Below, piece by piece: positions 32,169 through 40,807 of a stretch of 47,946 nt of DNA (the first letter of the stretch is position 1; every line of letters starts with the position of its first letter). The notes below the pieces were generated by a model. It worked only from the letters and a program-made list of their open reading frames with translations. It was not told the origin of the DNA and did no database searches. The translations under genes were made by a program, and so were the position numbers. The stretch covers positions 1-47,946 of the forward strand of contig CAZZNQ010000022.1 of NCBI GenBank assembly GCA_964655775.1, read 5' to 3'. The stretch is from CAZZNQ01 sp964655775. GTDB taxonomy: Bacteria > Planctomycetota > Brocadiia > SM23-32.

Positions 32169-34037
32169 ATGCACGCGAACGCGCACGAAGACCTGGACCT
32201 GTCTCCCTACACCGGCTACACGCGCCGGACCTGGATAGCGACCGCCGAGCGGATCGTGGGCGGCTTCCTGCCCTACCTGGACGCGGAAACGGGCATCGCC
32301 CATCTGCCGAGAGATCCGGATGAACCGGCCCTGGACCGACAGCTGGTGAACCCCGGTGGCGAGCACGAAGCCTTCGACCGGCCCTTCATGGCGGCCGCCG
32401 CCTACGTGGCGGCGACCGGCCGCACCAGTCTGCCCGATTCCGACGTAGACCTGGGCGCAGCATACAGGAACGGCATCCGTGTCTTCCGCGATCCGGAGAG
32501 CACGCACTACAGTGCGAGGCGCGGTCCTTCCGGCGCCGCGCTGTCCATGTTAATGGCGCCGCAGGTCTTTCTGGACCCGTTGGATAATCGGACCAAGATG
32601 CTGCTGGTCGAACAGTGCCGCCGGTACATGCGGCGCCAGCGCCGGGACTGCAACACGCTGCTGTTCGGCATGATGCCGGCCGGCATACTCGAACGTCTGG
32701 GCGCCGACTACGATCACGAACTGCTGGACGGGCAGTTCGACGCGATCCTCAGCATGTATCGCGGCGACGGTTGGTTCATCGACGGGTGGAACCGGGGCTT
32801 CGATCACTACAACTTCTGGGGCTTCCAGCTCTACCTGCACGCTTTCATGGCCTATGTTCCGCGCTGGCGTCGACGCTACGGGGCACGCGTCCGCGAAATC
32901 ACCCGGGCGCACGAGCGCACGCTGCCGTTTTTCTTCGGGCGCGACGGCGGTCCCATCCCCAAGGGGCGTTCTCTCAACTACCGCTTCGCCGTAGTATCCG
33001 GCATTGCGTACTCGCAGATTTCCGGACTGTCCTCTCTGAAACCGGGGCTCGCCAGGCGCATGGCCTCCGGGTGCCTTCGCTACTTCTGCGATCACGGCTG
33101 CCTGAGCGACCGGGGCGTGCTGGAGCGCGGCTACTGGTCCGCTAACACCGCCATCGGCGAGGACTACACCGACGTGGGTGCGCCGTACTGGGCCTGCACT
33201 GCGCTCGCCGCCCTGGCCCTTCCGGCGGACCATCCATTCTGGACCGAGAAGGAGAAGCCGATCCCGACGGACACCCCCGGAGTGAAGCGATGCCTGGTGC
33301 GCGGCGCGGAAATGGTGCTCAAGTCGGACGGCGAACGTGGCGAGGCGCGCATGTTGAACGTAGGCGAGCCCTTCTACCACCGACGGGTCTGGCAGGCGGG
33401 GAGCAAGTATTATCAGCACACGTATTCGTCGTCGGTCGGCTACGCCCTGTCCGGCGATCTGGGACCGGAGCTGGCGGCCGGACGTACGGGCCTGAGCCGG
33501 GACGGGGAGACCTGGGTGTTCCGCACCTGGCCGCGTGTCCTGAACGTGGATGAAAAGGGTGCCGCCAGCGAATGGGACGCCGGCGCGGTCGACCCGTCAC
33601 TGTCGGGCACCGTCGTCACCGAAACGCAGTTCCTGGACCGCGGGGAGGTGCACGTCTTCCGGCACACGGCCGAGGAGGACCGGTTCCTGACCATCGGCGG
33701 CTACGCCGTGCCGATCCCGCACGGCGAGGAACCGGAGATCCGGCAGGGGGAAGACGAGCTGATTGTGCGCAGCGCCACGCACTGGACGGTCATGCGTGTG
33801 CGGACGAATGTGCCGGGCGGGCTTGAGCTGGAGGAGGTCAGGCCCAGGCCCGGATTCCGGCATGCGCACATCTTCGGGGGATGGGCGGCGTTCCCTCGCT
33901 GGACCAGTGCTGAACCGGTCGCGCCGGGTGTCGAGGTGACCGTTTATGTGGACGCCGCCCGGCGTTCGGAGCAGGCGGGGCCGGAGGGCATCTTCCCCTC
34001 AGACGTAGGGGCGGCGAGAATGCTATTGAAATCGTAA
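32169..34037 (+). CDS. DUF2264 family protein (putative carbohydrate-active)
   Basis: A 622-residue protein without an evident signal peptide. The first 390 residues resemble DUF2264, expected to form an alpha/alpha barrel: motifs include AFDRPFMAAAAYVAATGR-like helices, GDGWFIDGWNRGFDHYNFWGF and GRSLNYRFA. The C-terminal part is beta-rich, like the domains that follow such barrels in lyases and hydrolases. An ATG at 32136 would add 11 residues, but its GGAG abuts the codon; 32169 has TAAGG eight bases upstream. Known members are mostly uncharacterised and sit near polysaccharide genes, as here. No catalytic residue can be assigned. Confidence 0.8.
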   Translation: MHANAHEDLDLSPYTGYTRRTWIATAERIVGGFLPYLDAETGIAHLPRDPDEPALDRQLVNPGGEHEAFDRPFMAAAAYVAATGRTSLPDSDVDLGAAYRNGIRVFRDPESTHYSARRGPSGAALSMLMAPQVFLDPLDNRTKMLLVEQCRRYMRRQRRDCNTLLFGMMPAGILERLGADYDHELLDGQFDAILSMYRGDGWFIDGWNRGFDHYNFWGFQLYLHAFMAYVPRWRRRYGARVREITRAHERTLPFFFGRDGGPIPKGRSLNYRFAVVSGIAYSQISGLSSLKPGLARRMASGCLRYFCDHGCLSDRGVLERGYWSANTAIGEDYTDVGAPYWACTALAALALPADHPFWTEKEKPIPTDTPGVKRCLVRGAEMVLKSDGERGEARMLNVGEPFYHRRVWQAGSKYYQHTYSSSVGYALSGDLGPELAAGRTGLSRDGETWVFRTWPRVLNVDEKGAASEWDAGAVDPSLSGTVVTETQFLDRGEVHVFRHTAEEDRFLTIGGYAVPIPHGEEPEIRQGEDELIVRSATHWTVMRVRTNVPGGLELEEVRPRPGFRHAHIFGGWAAFPRWTSAEPVAPGVEVTVYVDAARRSEQAGPEGIFPSDVGAARMLLKS

Positions 34038-34055
34038 CACGATGGCGGTATCGTG
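34038..34055 (+). other. Small hairpin after the DUF2264 gene
   Basis: CACGAT and ATCGTG form a 6-bp stem with a 6-base loop right after the stop codon. It lacks a T-run, so it is at most a weak terminator or processing site. Confidence 0.3.
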
Positions 34056-34113
34056 CCGGGCATGTGGCAGGGGTCACTTTCTGTTACCTGCAGTCAGAGG
34101 GAGGTGAGTTTCT

Positions 34114-35637
34114 ATGGCGAGGAGGCATTTTGCACGCGTGCGGCGTTCGATCGGCCTGGAAGCTTTGGAGCGGCGGTTGCTGCTTTCCGGCAACGTCGTC
34201 GTCGGGGTGGATGGCGGCGACCTGGTCGTTAAGGGAGACGACGAAGGCAACGAGATACAGATAGACCAGGCCTGCCTGGGAGCCAACGAGTTCCGGGTAA
34301 CCGGCCTGGGCGGAACGACTATCAACGGCGGCGCCGGTCCGGTTGTGTTGTCCGACGTGACCGGCGACGTCAAGGTGGACCTGCGCTACGGTGACGATCA
34401 GCTTGTTCTGCTGGACTCCACCATAGCGGGCGACCTGCAGGTCAAGGGAAAGGACGGCAATAAGGCGCTTCAGGTGGTGAACACCGACATATGGGGCGAC
34501 ATGCAGGTCAAGTACAAGGACGGCGACACGGATACCTTGCTCGAAAGCGTCTATGTGGACGGCGACCTGCAGTTCAAGAGCAAGGACGGCTCGGACGCAC
34601 TCGACGTAGATGACCTGGAGACGGGGGGCGACGCGTACTTCCGGCATGGACATGGTGATACCTGGACCAACATCGAGAACTCCTTCATCGGCTTCGATCT
34701 TCTGCTGAAACGCAAGGACGGTGCCGATTATGTGTCGATCGACGAGTCCGGCACCTACGGCCTGTTCATCGATAACGGGAACGGCGATTCGGCGACGAGC
34801 GTGACCGACTGTGATATCGCCGAGGACGTGGGCATCAAGAACAAGGCCGGCGCGCATACGATCGCGCTCGAGGGCAGCCTGGTTGGCGGCGACGTGCAGT
34901 TCAGGAACAAGGGCTATTACAGCTCGACGGCAGTCGACGGGGTTACCGTCCTCGGCGACTTCTCTTTGAAGAACGGCAACGGCGCGGACATGCTGCAGCT
35001 CGGTTCATCGGAAGTCTTCGGCGACGTATCTGTCAAGCACAAAGGTGGCCAGAGCCAGACCGAGATCAGCAAGTTCGACGGCTATGCCGATGTCAACATC
35101 AAGCTCGGTAGCGATCAGGATTCTCTGACTTTTGATGACGCGATCATCGACGGGCGGGTGAAGGTCAAGGCCGGTTCGGACCTGAACGTGATCGACATCG
35201 TCCTGACCGATATCTACAGCGGATTGAGCTACAAGGGCGGAAACGGTGTCGACGATATCGTCATCGATACCTTATACCTTGAAGGCCAGTTCAAGATGAA
35301 GACCAAGGGCGGGGACGATATTGTGTCCGTGGACGACTCCGTTTTCGACGGGGCCGTGTCTTTGAACACCGGCTCCGGTGACGACATCGTGGCCGTCGAG
35401 CGGGATTCCGTGAGTCCCGGCGACAGCACGGTGTTCTTCGGACCGGTCAAAGTGAAGCTCGGCAGCGGCGCCGATATGGCGGGCGTGGGTGAAGCCGGGG
35501 AGAGCGGACGCTACGTCGAAGCGTTCGACAGCATCCGCGTCGACGGCGGCTCCGGAGACGATTATGTCGACTACATAGGTAATGGGAACTTCTTTGCGGT
35601 TCCCGGCGATATCACCGGCTTCGAGACGGTTACGTAA
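34114..35637 (+). CDS. LEPR-XLL exported protein with tandem beta-solenoid repeats
   Basis: A 507-residue protein with an excellent ribosome binding site (GAGGGAGGTGA at 34097-34107, six bases before the ATG). The basic N-terminus ends in LEALERRLLLSG (residues 15-26), the LEPR-XLL export motif of planctomycetes and relatives, which marks surface or secreted proteins. From about residue 77 to 430 it consists of some 16 tandem units of 21-22 residues of the form G-D-x-x-x-K-x-K-x-G followed by a second strand rich in Asp and Val. Such rungs fit a parallel beta-helix. The last 75 residues have weaker units and no recognised sorting signal. It follows the DUF2264 gene by 76 bases. Adhesin, matrix or carbohydrate-binding roles are possible; no enzyme motif is visible. 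Confidence 0.75.
   Translation: MARRHFARVRRSIGLEALERRLLLSGNVVVGVDGGDLVVKGDDEGNEIQIDQACLGANEFRVTGLGGTTINGGAGPVVLSDVTGDVKVDLRYGDDQLVLLDSTIAGDLQVKGKDGNKALQVVNTDIWGDMQVKYKDGDTDTLLESVYVDGDLQFKSKDGSDALDVDDLETGGDAYFRHGHGDTWTNIENSFIGFDLLLKRKDGADYVSIDESGTYGLFIDNGNGDSATSVTDCDIAEDVGIKNKAGAHTIALEGSLVGGDVQFRNKGYYSSTAVDGVTVLGDFSLKNGNGADMLQLGSSEVFGDVSVKHKGGQSQTEISKFDGYADVNIKLGSDQDSLTFDDAIIDGRVKVKAGSDLNVIDIVLTDIYSGLSYKGGNGVDDIVIDTLYLEGQFKMKTKGGDDIVSVDDSVFDGAVSLNTGSGDDIVAVERDSVSPGDSTVFFGPVKVKLGSGADMAGVGEAGESGRYVEAFDSIRVDGGSGDDYVDYIGNGNFFAVPGDITGFETVT
34342..35404 (+). repeat. Tandem 63-66-base coding repeats (protein-level, about 16 units)
   Basis: The DNA encodes successive units of 21-22 residues that align on the core G-D-x-x-x-K. 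Examples of the core are GDLQVKGKDG, GDMQVKYKDG, GDLQFKSKDG, GDVSVKHKGG and GQFKMKTKGG. At DNA level the units have diverged, so they are old protein repeats and not recent satellite copies. Confidence 0.7.
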
Positions 35638-35677
35638 GGCCGTTCCGCCGGAAGGCCGGACGTCTCGCAGCGGGAGA

Positions 35678-35702
35678 GCGGAGCCGCACGTTGCGGCTCC
35701 GC
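35678..35702. terminator. Bidirectional terminator between converging genes
   Basis: A perfect 11-bp stem (35678-35688 with 35692-35702) with a 3-base loop lies midway between the ends of the LEPR-XLL gene (35637) and the oxidoreductase gene (35716). GAGA/TCTC pairs extend it beyond a small bulge. It could serve both strands, although T-runs are short. Confidence 0.6.
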
Positions 35703-35715
35703 CTTCTCGGTCGGG

Positions 35716-36720
35716 TTACGGTGTGACGGTGCGGCCCGTCTCGGAAGAGCGATATGCGGCCTCGCAGACGGCCACCGCCGCCAGACCTTCGTCCGGTGTG
35801 ACGGGCAGCGGCGTGCCGTTTTCGAACGCGGCCGCGAACGCCGAGTGCATGTGGAACCACGTCGTCGCTCCCCCCGCGCCCTCTTCTCGCAACTCCCGCG
35901 TATCCCGGCCCACGTGCAGCTCGGCTGTCTCGCCGAAGGGGTTGCGGTTCACCAGGTAGCCCCTGCTGCCGTAGTAGATCTGCTGCCTGCGTCCGCCGCA
36001 CCCGCGCTCCCCGGTCACCTGTCGCCAAGTCGCCACAGTGCCGTTCGCCAGCCTCACCATCACGTGCGCGTTGTCTTCCGGCACCACGCCCTCGCTGTAG
36101 AAGTTCCGGATCACGGCCGTAACCCCCTGTGCGCGTTGTCCGGTCAGGTTCAGCACCTGATCGGCGTAGTGCACCAGACCGTTCATGGCGATGCCGTGGC
36201 CACGCGCTCCCGGATTGAAGCGCCAGAACCGCTCGTCCTTGCCCTCCGGGCGTTCCGGGCCGTGAAAGCCTATCGCGTCCAGATGCAGGGGCCGTCCGAG
36301 CGTGCCGTCGCCGAAGAGCTTGCGTGCCATGCGGGCATAGTAGAGGTAGCGCGAGGAATGCATCACGCCCAGGCGGTTGCCGCTCTCCTTGTAGGCGGCC
36401 ATTACGCGGCGGCATTCCTCCACGGTGGGGCAGAACGGCTTCTCGACCAGGACGGCGCAGCCCTTGTCCGCGGCCATCAGGGCATGCTCGCAGTGGAACT
36501 GCGTGGGGGTAACGATCATCAGCACGTCGAACTCCGCCTCGTCCAGCATTCGCTCCAGGCTGTCGAAGGCTCTCTCGGCGCCGTGTTCGGTCTTCGCCTT
36601 CTCCCGCAGGTCCTCGTATCGGTCGGCGACCGCCACGAGTTTCACCTGCGGGACGCGATCGAGGGCCTGGAAATGCAGTCCGCTCACGTATCCGCAACCG
36701 GCGACAGCGTACTTCAGCAT
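35716..36720 (-). CDS. Gfo/Idh/MocA-family NAD(P)-dependent oxidoreductase
   Basis: A 334-residue cytoplasmic dehydrogenase. The N-terminal Rossmann fold starts YAVAGCGYVSG (residues 4-14), the family EKP motif appears in VLVEKPFCPT, and the C-terminal domain has GHGIAMNGLVHYADQV, where the catalytic His normally lies. It should oxidise or epimerise a sugar or cyclitol. The start at 36720 has GGAGAGG seven bases upstream; an open frame to 36819 has no such signal. It diverges from the TIM-barrel isomerase gene at 36859, a pairing common in sugar and inositol catabolism. Confidence 0.9.
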   Translation of the reverse strand: MLKYAVAGCGYVSGLHFQALDRVPQVKLVAVADRYEDLREKAKTEHGAERAFDSLERMLDEAEFDVLMIVTPTQFHCEHALMAADKGCAVLVEKPFCPTVEECRRVMAAYKESGNRLGVMHSSRYLYYARMARKLFGDGTLGRPLHLDAIGFHGPERPEGKDERFWRFNPGARGHGIAMNGLVHYADQVLNLTGQRAQGVTAVIRNFYSEGVVPEDNAHVMVRLANGTVATWRQVTGERGCGGRRQQIYYGSRGYLVNRNPFGETAELHVGRDTRELREEGAGGATTWFHMHSAFAAAFENGTPLPVTPDEGLAAVAVCEAAYRSSETGRTVTP

Positions 36721-36818
36721 GGCATTACCTCTCCGGATTAGGGCAGCTATGTGTTCCCGGCCGCACATGCTACAGCATCGAGCGGCTCCCTTCACGGGGC
36801 GGGCGGGCTTGCCCGGCA

Positions 36819-36827
36819 TGGTATCAT
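36819..36827 (+). promoter_or_regulatory. Candidate extended -10 promoter for the isomerase gene
   Basis: TGGTATCAT gives the TGn extension and a 5/6 -10 hexamer, 32 bases before the ATG at 36859. No -35 is visible, which extended -10 promoters can do without. A short CGGGC-TT-GCCCG hairpin lies just upstream (36805-36816). Confidence 0.4.
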
Positions 36828-36858
36828 TTGCTTATCTCCAGAGACGAAGGGCTGCGAC

Positions 36859-37689
36859 ATGATCAAGATATCGTTCTCCTCCCTGGGAGATCCCGGCATG
36901 CCACTGGAGCACTTTGCCGAGCTGCTGGCCCAGTCGGGCTACGACGGAATCGCTCTGCGGGGGCGCCCCGGACAGCACGTCCACTGGCAGGACGACGCCG
37001 CAAGGCGCCAAGAGGTACGCCAACTCTTGGCGGGCTGCGGGCTGGGTGTCAGCTCCATCGCCACCTATCTCTTTCTCGCCAACCGCGACAGCGGCGGTCC
37101 CGACCGGCCGGATACGCGCAACGAGAACGAGAACACGGAGGAACTGCTTCGCTGGATGGACCTGGCGGAGGACCTCGGGGCGGAGAACGTCCGTGTGTTC
37201 GGGGGCGCGCTGACCGAGGGCGAGACTCACGAGGACGCGATGCCGCGCGTCGCCCGGATCATGGATGCCGCCGCCGAGGCATACCCGGAGATCAACGTCG
37301 CCGTCGAGCTCCACGACGTCTGGAACACGCGTGCCATCGCCCGTCGCCTTCTGGAGATGACGCAACACGCCAACTGCAAGGTTGTCTGGGACATCCACGC
37401 CACGGAGCGTGACTGCGAGACGGCGGCCGACGTTGTGAAGGCCATCACCCCCGACCGGATTGCCTACGTGCAGGTCAAGGACAAGTTCCCCATGCCGGAC
37501 GGCTCAGTTTACCACTGCCTCCTGGGGGCAGGGCTCACGCCGATTCCCGAGGTGCTGGCCGCGCTGAGCGCGACCGGATGGAGCGGATACGTGGACGTGG
37601 AGTACGAGGCGCACTACAACGACTACATGCCCGGCGTCGAGGTCGGTATTCCGCAGAGCATCCTGAAACTGCGCCAATGGCTGGCCTGA
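36859..37689 (+). CDS. Sugar phosphate isomerase/epimerase (xylose isomerase-like TIM barrel)
   Basis: A 276-residue TIM-barrel enzyme of the AP endonuclease 2/xylose isomerase-like family. Expected metal-binding residues appear at barrel strand ends: Glu in VAVELHD, Asp and His in VVWDIHA, and Glu in VDVEYEAH. It probably isomerises or epimerises a keto-sugar or inositol derivative, perhaps the product of the divergently encoded oxidoreductase. The start at 36859 is preceded by GAAGGG. It ends 19 bases before a converging glycosyltransferase gene. Confidence 0.88.
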   Translation: MIKISFSSLGDPGMPLEHFAELLAQSGYDGIALRGRPGQHVHWQDDAARRQEVRQLLAGCGLGVSSIATYLFLANRDSGGPDRPDTRNENENTEELLRWMDLAEDLGAENVRVFGGALTEGETHEDAMPRVARIMDAAAEAYPEINVAVELHDVWNTRAIARRLLEMTQHANCKVVWDIHATERDCETAADVVKAITPDRIAYVQVKDKFPMPDGSVYHCLLGAGLTPIPEVLAALSATGWSGYVDVEYEAHYNDYMPGVEVGIPQSILKLRQWLA

Positions 37690-37708
37690 GCGTTCGCTGT
37701 CGGGCGGT

Positions 37709-38584
37709 TCAGCGCTTGGTGCGCTTGTCGATCAGGTCGGCCAGCAGGGCGAACATGGCCGAGTTCATCGCGAACAGCAGGAGCAGCACGGTCTTGTCCG
37801 TCATGTCCTGCAGCACGAATACGTCCACCGCCGCACTGACCGCGAAGCATGCGAACAGAACCATCGCCACCGGGAAAAACACGCGCATTGGCGCGAAATA
37901 CGTGCCCGTGCGCAGAATGAGCTGCGAGAAGTTCAGCGTGTCGCGGATCGGCCTGATCTTCGACTTGCCGGTCCTTTCCGCGTAGTTGATCGGCACGTAC
38001 CGGATAGAGTAACCGCTGGTCAACAAAGCGACCGTGATCGTTGTGGTGAAACTGAAACCGTCGGGCAGCAGGTCCAGGAACCTCTCCACTACGTCCCGCC
38101 GGAACACGCGCATCCCGCTGTTCATGTCGGGCACGCTTCGCCCGACCAGCCACGATACGTAGCGGCTCATGAACAGCTTGGGGATCCGGCGCAGCAGGGG
38201 ATACTCAACGTCCTCCCCCGTGCGCGATCCCACCACCATGTCGGCGTGCGCGGCTTCGCTCAGAAGCTGAGGCATGCTGGAGGCCGGGTAGGAGCCGTCG
38301 GCATCCGTGATGGCGATCAGCGCGTGTTCGGCGTGCCGAATACCCGTCTTCAGCGCAGCACCGTAGCCCCGGTTGCGTTCGTGCTTCACCAGACGCAGGC
38401 GCACGTCCTCCGCCGCCATCTCTTCCAGCACTTCGCTGCTGCCGTCGGTGGATCCGTCGTCCACCACGATGATCTCGTAGTGCTCGAACTCCCCCAGCGC
38501 CTTCTCCAGTTCCTCCAGCGCCGCACGGATCGCGTCCTTCTCATTGTAGCACGGTACAATCACGCTGAACGGCGCCACCAGCAT
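37709..38584 (-). CDS. GT2 glycosyltransferase (dolichyl-phosphate mannosyltransferase-like)
   Basis: A 291-residue protein: a GT-A catalytic domain (FSVIVPCYNE near the start, VVDDGSTDGS, and the DxD-type ITDADGSYP) followed by two C-terminal membrane helices (about 222-245 and 256-280). It likely transfers a sugar from a nucleotide donor to polyprenyl phosphate at the inner membrane, as DPM-like enzymes do. ATG codons at 38590 and 38584 compete; GGGAG lies seven bases before 38584. The SGNH hydrolase gene ends 84 bases upstream on the same strand. Confidence 0.9.
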   Translation of the reverse strand: MLVAPFSVIVPCYNEKDAIRAALEELEKALGEFEHYEIIVVDDGSTDGSSEVLEEMAAEDVRLRLVKHERNRGYGAALKTGIRHAEHALIAITDADGSYPASSMPQLLSEAAHADMVVGSRTGEDVEYPLLRRIPKLFMSRYVSWLVGRSVPDMNSGMRVFRRDVVERFLDLLPDGFSFTTTITVALLTSGYSIRYVPINYAERTGKSKIRPIRDTLNFSQLILRTGTYFAPMRVFFPVAMVLFACFAVSAAVDVFVLQDMTDKTVLLLLFAMNSAMFALLADLIDKRTKR

Positions 38585-38674
38585 CCTCATACTCCCGTCT
38601 ACGGGAATCCCTTCAAACGCAGGACACCATGCTACCGTACGGTGCGGCCCTCGTCACGCGCACACCGGTCGCCC

Positions 38675-39259
38675 CTACAGCATCGGCCGGATCGCCTCCG
38701 CGACGGCCTCGCCCAGCACGCGATAGCCGTCGGCGGTGAAGTGTACGCCGTCCGCCGTCTGCGTGGCCCCCCGGCCCGCCGCTATGCCGTACAGATCGTT
38801 CACGGGCACGTTCATGCTGTGGGCGACCTCCACCGCCTCGGCGTTGAACGCGCGGACATCCTCGTCGTAGCGGTCGAAGTCGTCCAGTTTGGCGTGCGAC
38901 GCATGCGCCAGTTCGTCGACCACGGGCGTGGTGGTCGCCCAGACAACGGCTGCGTCGGTCTGTTCCAGCAGGAAGCGCAGTATGTGGGCGACGTTGTCGC
39001 GATAGTGCTCCAGCGGCACGATGGTGTCGCGGCCGCCGTAGTGATCTGTGCGCAGATCGTGCAGGCCGGCGTTCACGTGCACCACGTCCGGGTCGCGGCG
39101 GCGGGCCCACGCGTGCAGGTGCGTGAGCAAGTTCACTGTGTTGCCGCCGTTCTCGTCCGGTCCCCACACCTCCGCCTCGCCGGCGAGCAGCTCCGCCACG
39201 TAAGGCTGGTAGCCCATCCGTATCGAGTCGCCGATCAGCACCACGCTCTTCTGCGCCAT
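38675..39259 (-). CDS. SGNH/GDSL-type hydrolase
   Basis: A 194-residue hydrolase with the block I motif VVLIGDSIRMGY (catalytic Ser about residue 11), block II Gly-Asn in NGGNT, a GLHDL block in place of GxND, and DGVHFT near the C-terminus with the catalytic Asp and His. Enzymes of this type remove acyl groups from sugars or lipids; the GLHDL variant is known in a subset. No signal peptide is seen, so it appears cytoplasmic. The start at 39259 follows AAGGAAA; a longer open frame to 39550 is low-complexity and lacks a start signal. Confidence 0.85.
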   Translation of the reverse strand: MAQKSVVLIGDSIRMGYQPYVAELLAGEAEVWGPDENGGNTVNLLTHLHAWARRRDPDVVHVNAGLHDLRTDHYGGRDTIVPLEHYRDNVAHILRFLLEQTDAAVVWATTTPVVDELAHASHAKLDDFDRYDEDVRAFNAEAVEVAHSMNVPVNDLYGIAAGRGATQTADGVHFTADGYRVLGEAVAEAIRPML

Positions 39260-39270
39260 TCCGGGTTTCC

Positions 39271-39300
39271 TTGACGTCGGATCGAGTTCACGCGTACACT
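39271..39300 (+). promoter_or_regulatory. Sigma70-type promoter TTGACG-18-TACACT
   Basis: TTGACG (39271-39276) and TACACT (39295-39300) are 18 bases apart. The same pair of hexamers with the same spacing and shared flanks occurs at 40778-40807. It would drive the secreted glycosidase-like gene at 39456 with a leader of about 150 bases. The leader holds an inverted repeat, GGGTTTC/GAAACCC (about 39352-39380). Confidence 0.5.
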
Positions 39301-39312
39301 TCGTTCCGGCCA

Positions 39313-39341
39313 TCTGAACGGCGTTTTTGCGTCCTGTCAAG
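39313..39341 (-). promoter_or_regulatory. Candidate minus-strand promoter with consensus TTGACA
   Basis: On the minus strand a perfect TTGACA (39341-39336) is followed after 17 bases by TCAGAT (39318-39313), a 3/6 match. It points at the SGNH hydrolase gene starting at 39259. It would face the plus-strand promoter at 39271, so the two might interfere. Confidence 0.35.
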
Positions 39342-39455
39342 CTCAGACGTGGGTTTCGTATTCCCGATGGGGGAAACCCGATAGCTTTGTCGTGGCAGGG
39401 GGGGCTTCCGGTAGACGGCCGGTCGCGTCGTGCGGACACAGGGAGTCTGTGAGAA

Positions 39456-40748
39456 ATGAAGCTCAGAGGCATAGGCGTTCTGGTGGCAGTCCTCATCGCG
39501 ATGGGCTTCTGCTGTGTTGCGGCGGGGGGCAACGCCGCGAACGCCAACATGGCCTACGCCCAGTGGGAGAACGGTCCGTCGACCGATCCGGCCTACTTTC
39601 CACTGGCCGTGTGGCTCCAGTTCCCCCGCAACGCCCGCACATACCGGGACTTAGGCATAAACCTGTACATCGGCAAGTACCGTGGGCCATCCGGGCAGGA
39701 GCTCGATCAGCTCAAAGAGGCCGGCATTTCCGTCATCTGCACGCAGAACGAAGAGAGTCTGAAGCACATCGACCATGAGGCCATTGTCGGCTGGATGCAG
39801 GAGGACGAGCCCGATCAATGCAGGCTCCTGGCCGACTACTGGGACAACAGCCTGCAGACGATACAGGATGCGTGGGGGCCGCTCCCCTTCGCCGACATCC
39901 AGGAGTGGCGCGCATCCTACGGACCTCACGGTGCCCCGATCCCGCCGCGCTGGGTGCAGGAAGACTACGAGAGGATCAAGACCCGCGACCCCTCCCGGCC
40001 GGTCTACCTCAATCTGGGCACCGGCGTGGCCCTTGACCAGCTGGGCGGGCGCGGCATCCGCAGCCGGCACCCCGAGGACTACTACGATTACTCGAAGGCC
40101 TGCGACATCGTGTCCTACGATACCTATCCGGATCGCGCCGGGGGCGCCCGCAAAGGCAAGCTCTGGTACGTCGCCCGCGGCGTCAAGCGGCTCTACGAAT
40201 ACAGCGGTGGCGAAAAGATCGTCTGGAACATCATAGAAGGCAGCCGTTCGAGCGCGACCGGCAACCGCCCGACGCCCGAGAGTCTGCGCAGCGAGGCATG
40301 GATGTCCATCATCCACGGCTCGCGCGGCATCTGCTACTTCGTGCACCTGTTCCAGCCGCAGTTCGTCGAGGCCGGCGTTCTGGGCGACACCGAACTGATG
40401 CAGGGCATGCGTGACCTGCACCGCGAGATACTCGCGTTGGCGCCGGTTATCAACTCGCCGACGCTCGAGAACGCAGTGAGCGTTCGCTCCTCGGTGCCGG
40501 TCACCGAACCGGACATGCTTTCGGACGATCTGCAGGCGATCGCCGCCATGGCCAAGAGCTATAACGACGACATCTATATCTTCAGCATCCGGATGGAAGG
40601 AACGCCGGCGCAGGGGGAGTTCCGGGTCAACACGAACGGGAGCCGCGTGGAGGTGCTGGGCGAGGGCCGCACTATCCCCATCTCGAACGGTCGGTTCACC
40701 GACCGGTTCGACAGCTACCAGGTGCACCTCTACAAGGTCAGCAAGTAG
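39456..40748 (+). CDS. Secreted glycoside-hydrolase-like TIM-barrel protein
   Basis: A 430-residue protein with a signal peptide (about residues 1-24, hydrophobic core VLVAVLIAMGFCC). The mature part looks like a beta/alpha barrel: NLYIGKY and GISVICTQNE strands, VGWMQEDEPD near residue 115 where clan-A glycosidases place the acid/base Glu, YDTYPD, and WNIIEGS further on as a possible nucleophile strand. A beta-rich C-terminal domain follows. It resembles beta-galactosidase/GH42-like or uncharacterised planctomycete glycosidases; no family can be fixed by eye. Secretion and neighbours suggest polysaccharide breakdown. Confidence 0.65.
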   Translation: MKLRGIGVLVAVLIAMGFCCVAAGGNAANANMAYAQWENGPSTDPAYFPLAVWLQFPRNARTYRDLGINLYIGKYRGPSGQELDQLKEAGISVICTQNEESLKHIDHEAIVGWMQEDEPDQCRLLADYWDNSLQTIQDAWGPLPFADIQEWRASYGPHGAPIPPRWVQEDYERIKTRDPSRPVYLNLGTGVALDQLGGRGIRSRHPEDYYDYSKACDIVSYDTYPDRAGGARKGKLWYVARGVKRLYEYSGGEKIVWNIIEGSRSSATGNRPTPESLRSEAWMSIIHGSRGICYFVHLFQPQFVEAGVLGDTELMQGMRDLHREILALAPVINSPTLENAVSVRSSVPVTEPDMLSDDLQAIAAMAKSYNDDIYIFSIRMEGTPAQGEFRVNTNGSRVEVLGEGRTIPISNGRFTDRFDSYQVHLYKVSK

Positions 40749-40777
40749 CTGAGGCGGTCCGATGGTGCCTCCTTTGC

Positions 40778-40807
40778 TTGACGCCGGAGGTTGCTGGTCC
40801 GTACACT
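40778..40807 (+). promoter_or_regulatory. Sigma70-type promoter TTGACG-18-TACACT (second copy)
   Basis: TTGACG (40778-40783) and TACACT (40802-40807) with 18-base spacing, 65 bases before the ATG at 40872. Together with the flanking C, CGGA and CG positions it matches the site at 39271 in 22 of 33 positions. Confidence 0.5.

Noticed and set aside
38633..38642. Palindrome ACCGTACGGT
   Set aside because: A single 10-bp perfect palindrome between two co-directional genes, with no second copy or promoter nearby, can arise by chance.
40749..40775. Terminator after the glycosidase-like gene (GAGGC/GCCTC)
   Set aside because: Only a 5-bp stem with an 11-base loop and a short CTTTG tail; too weak to call.
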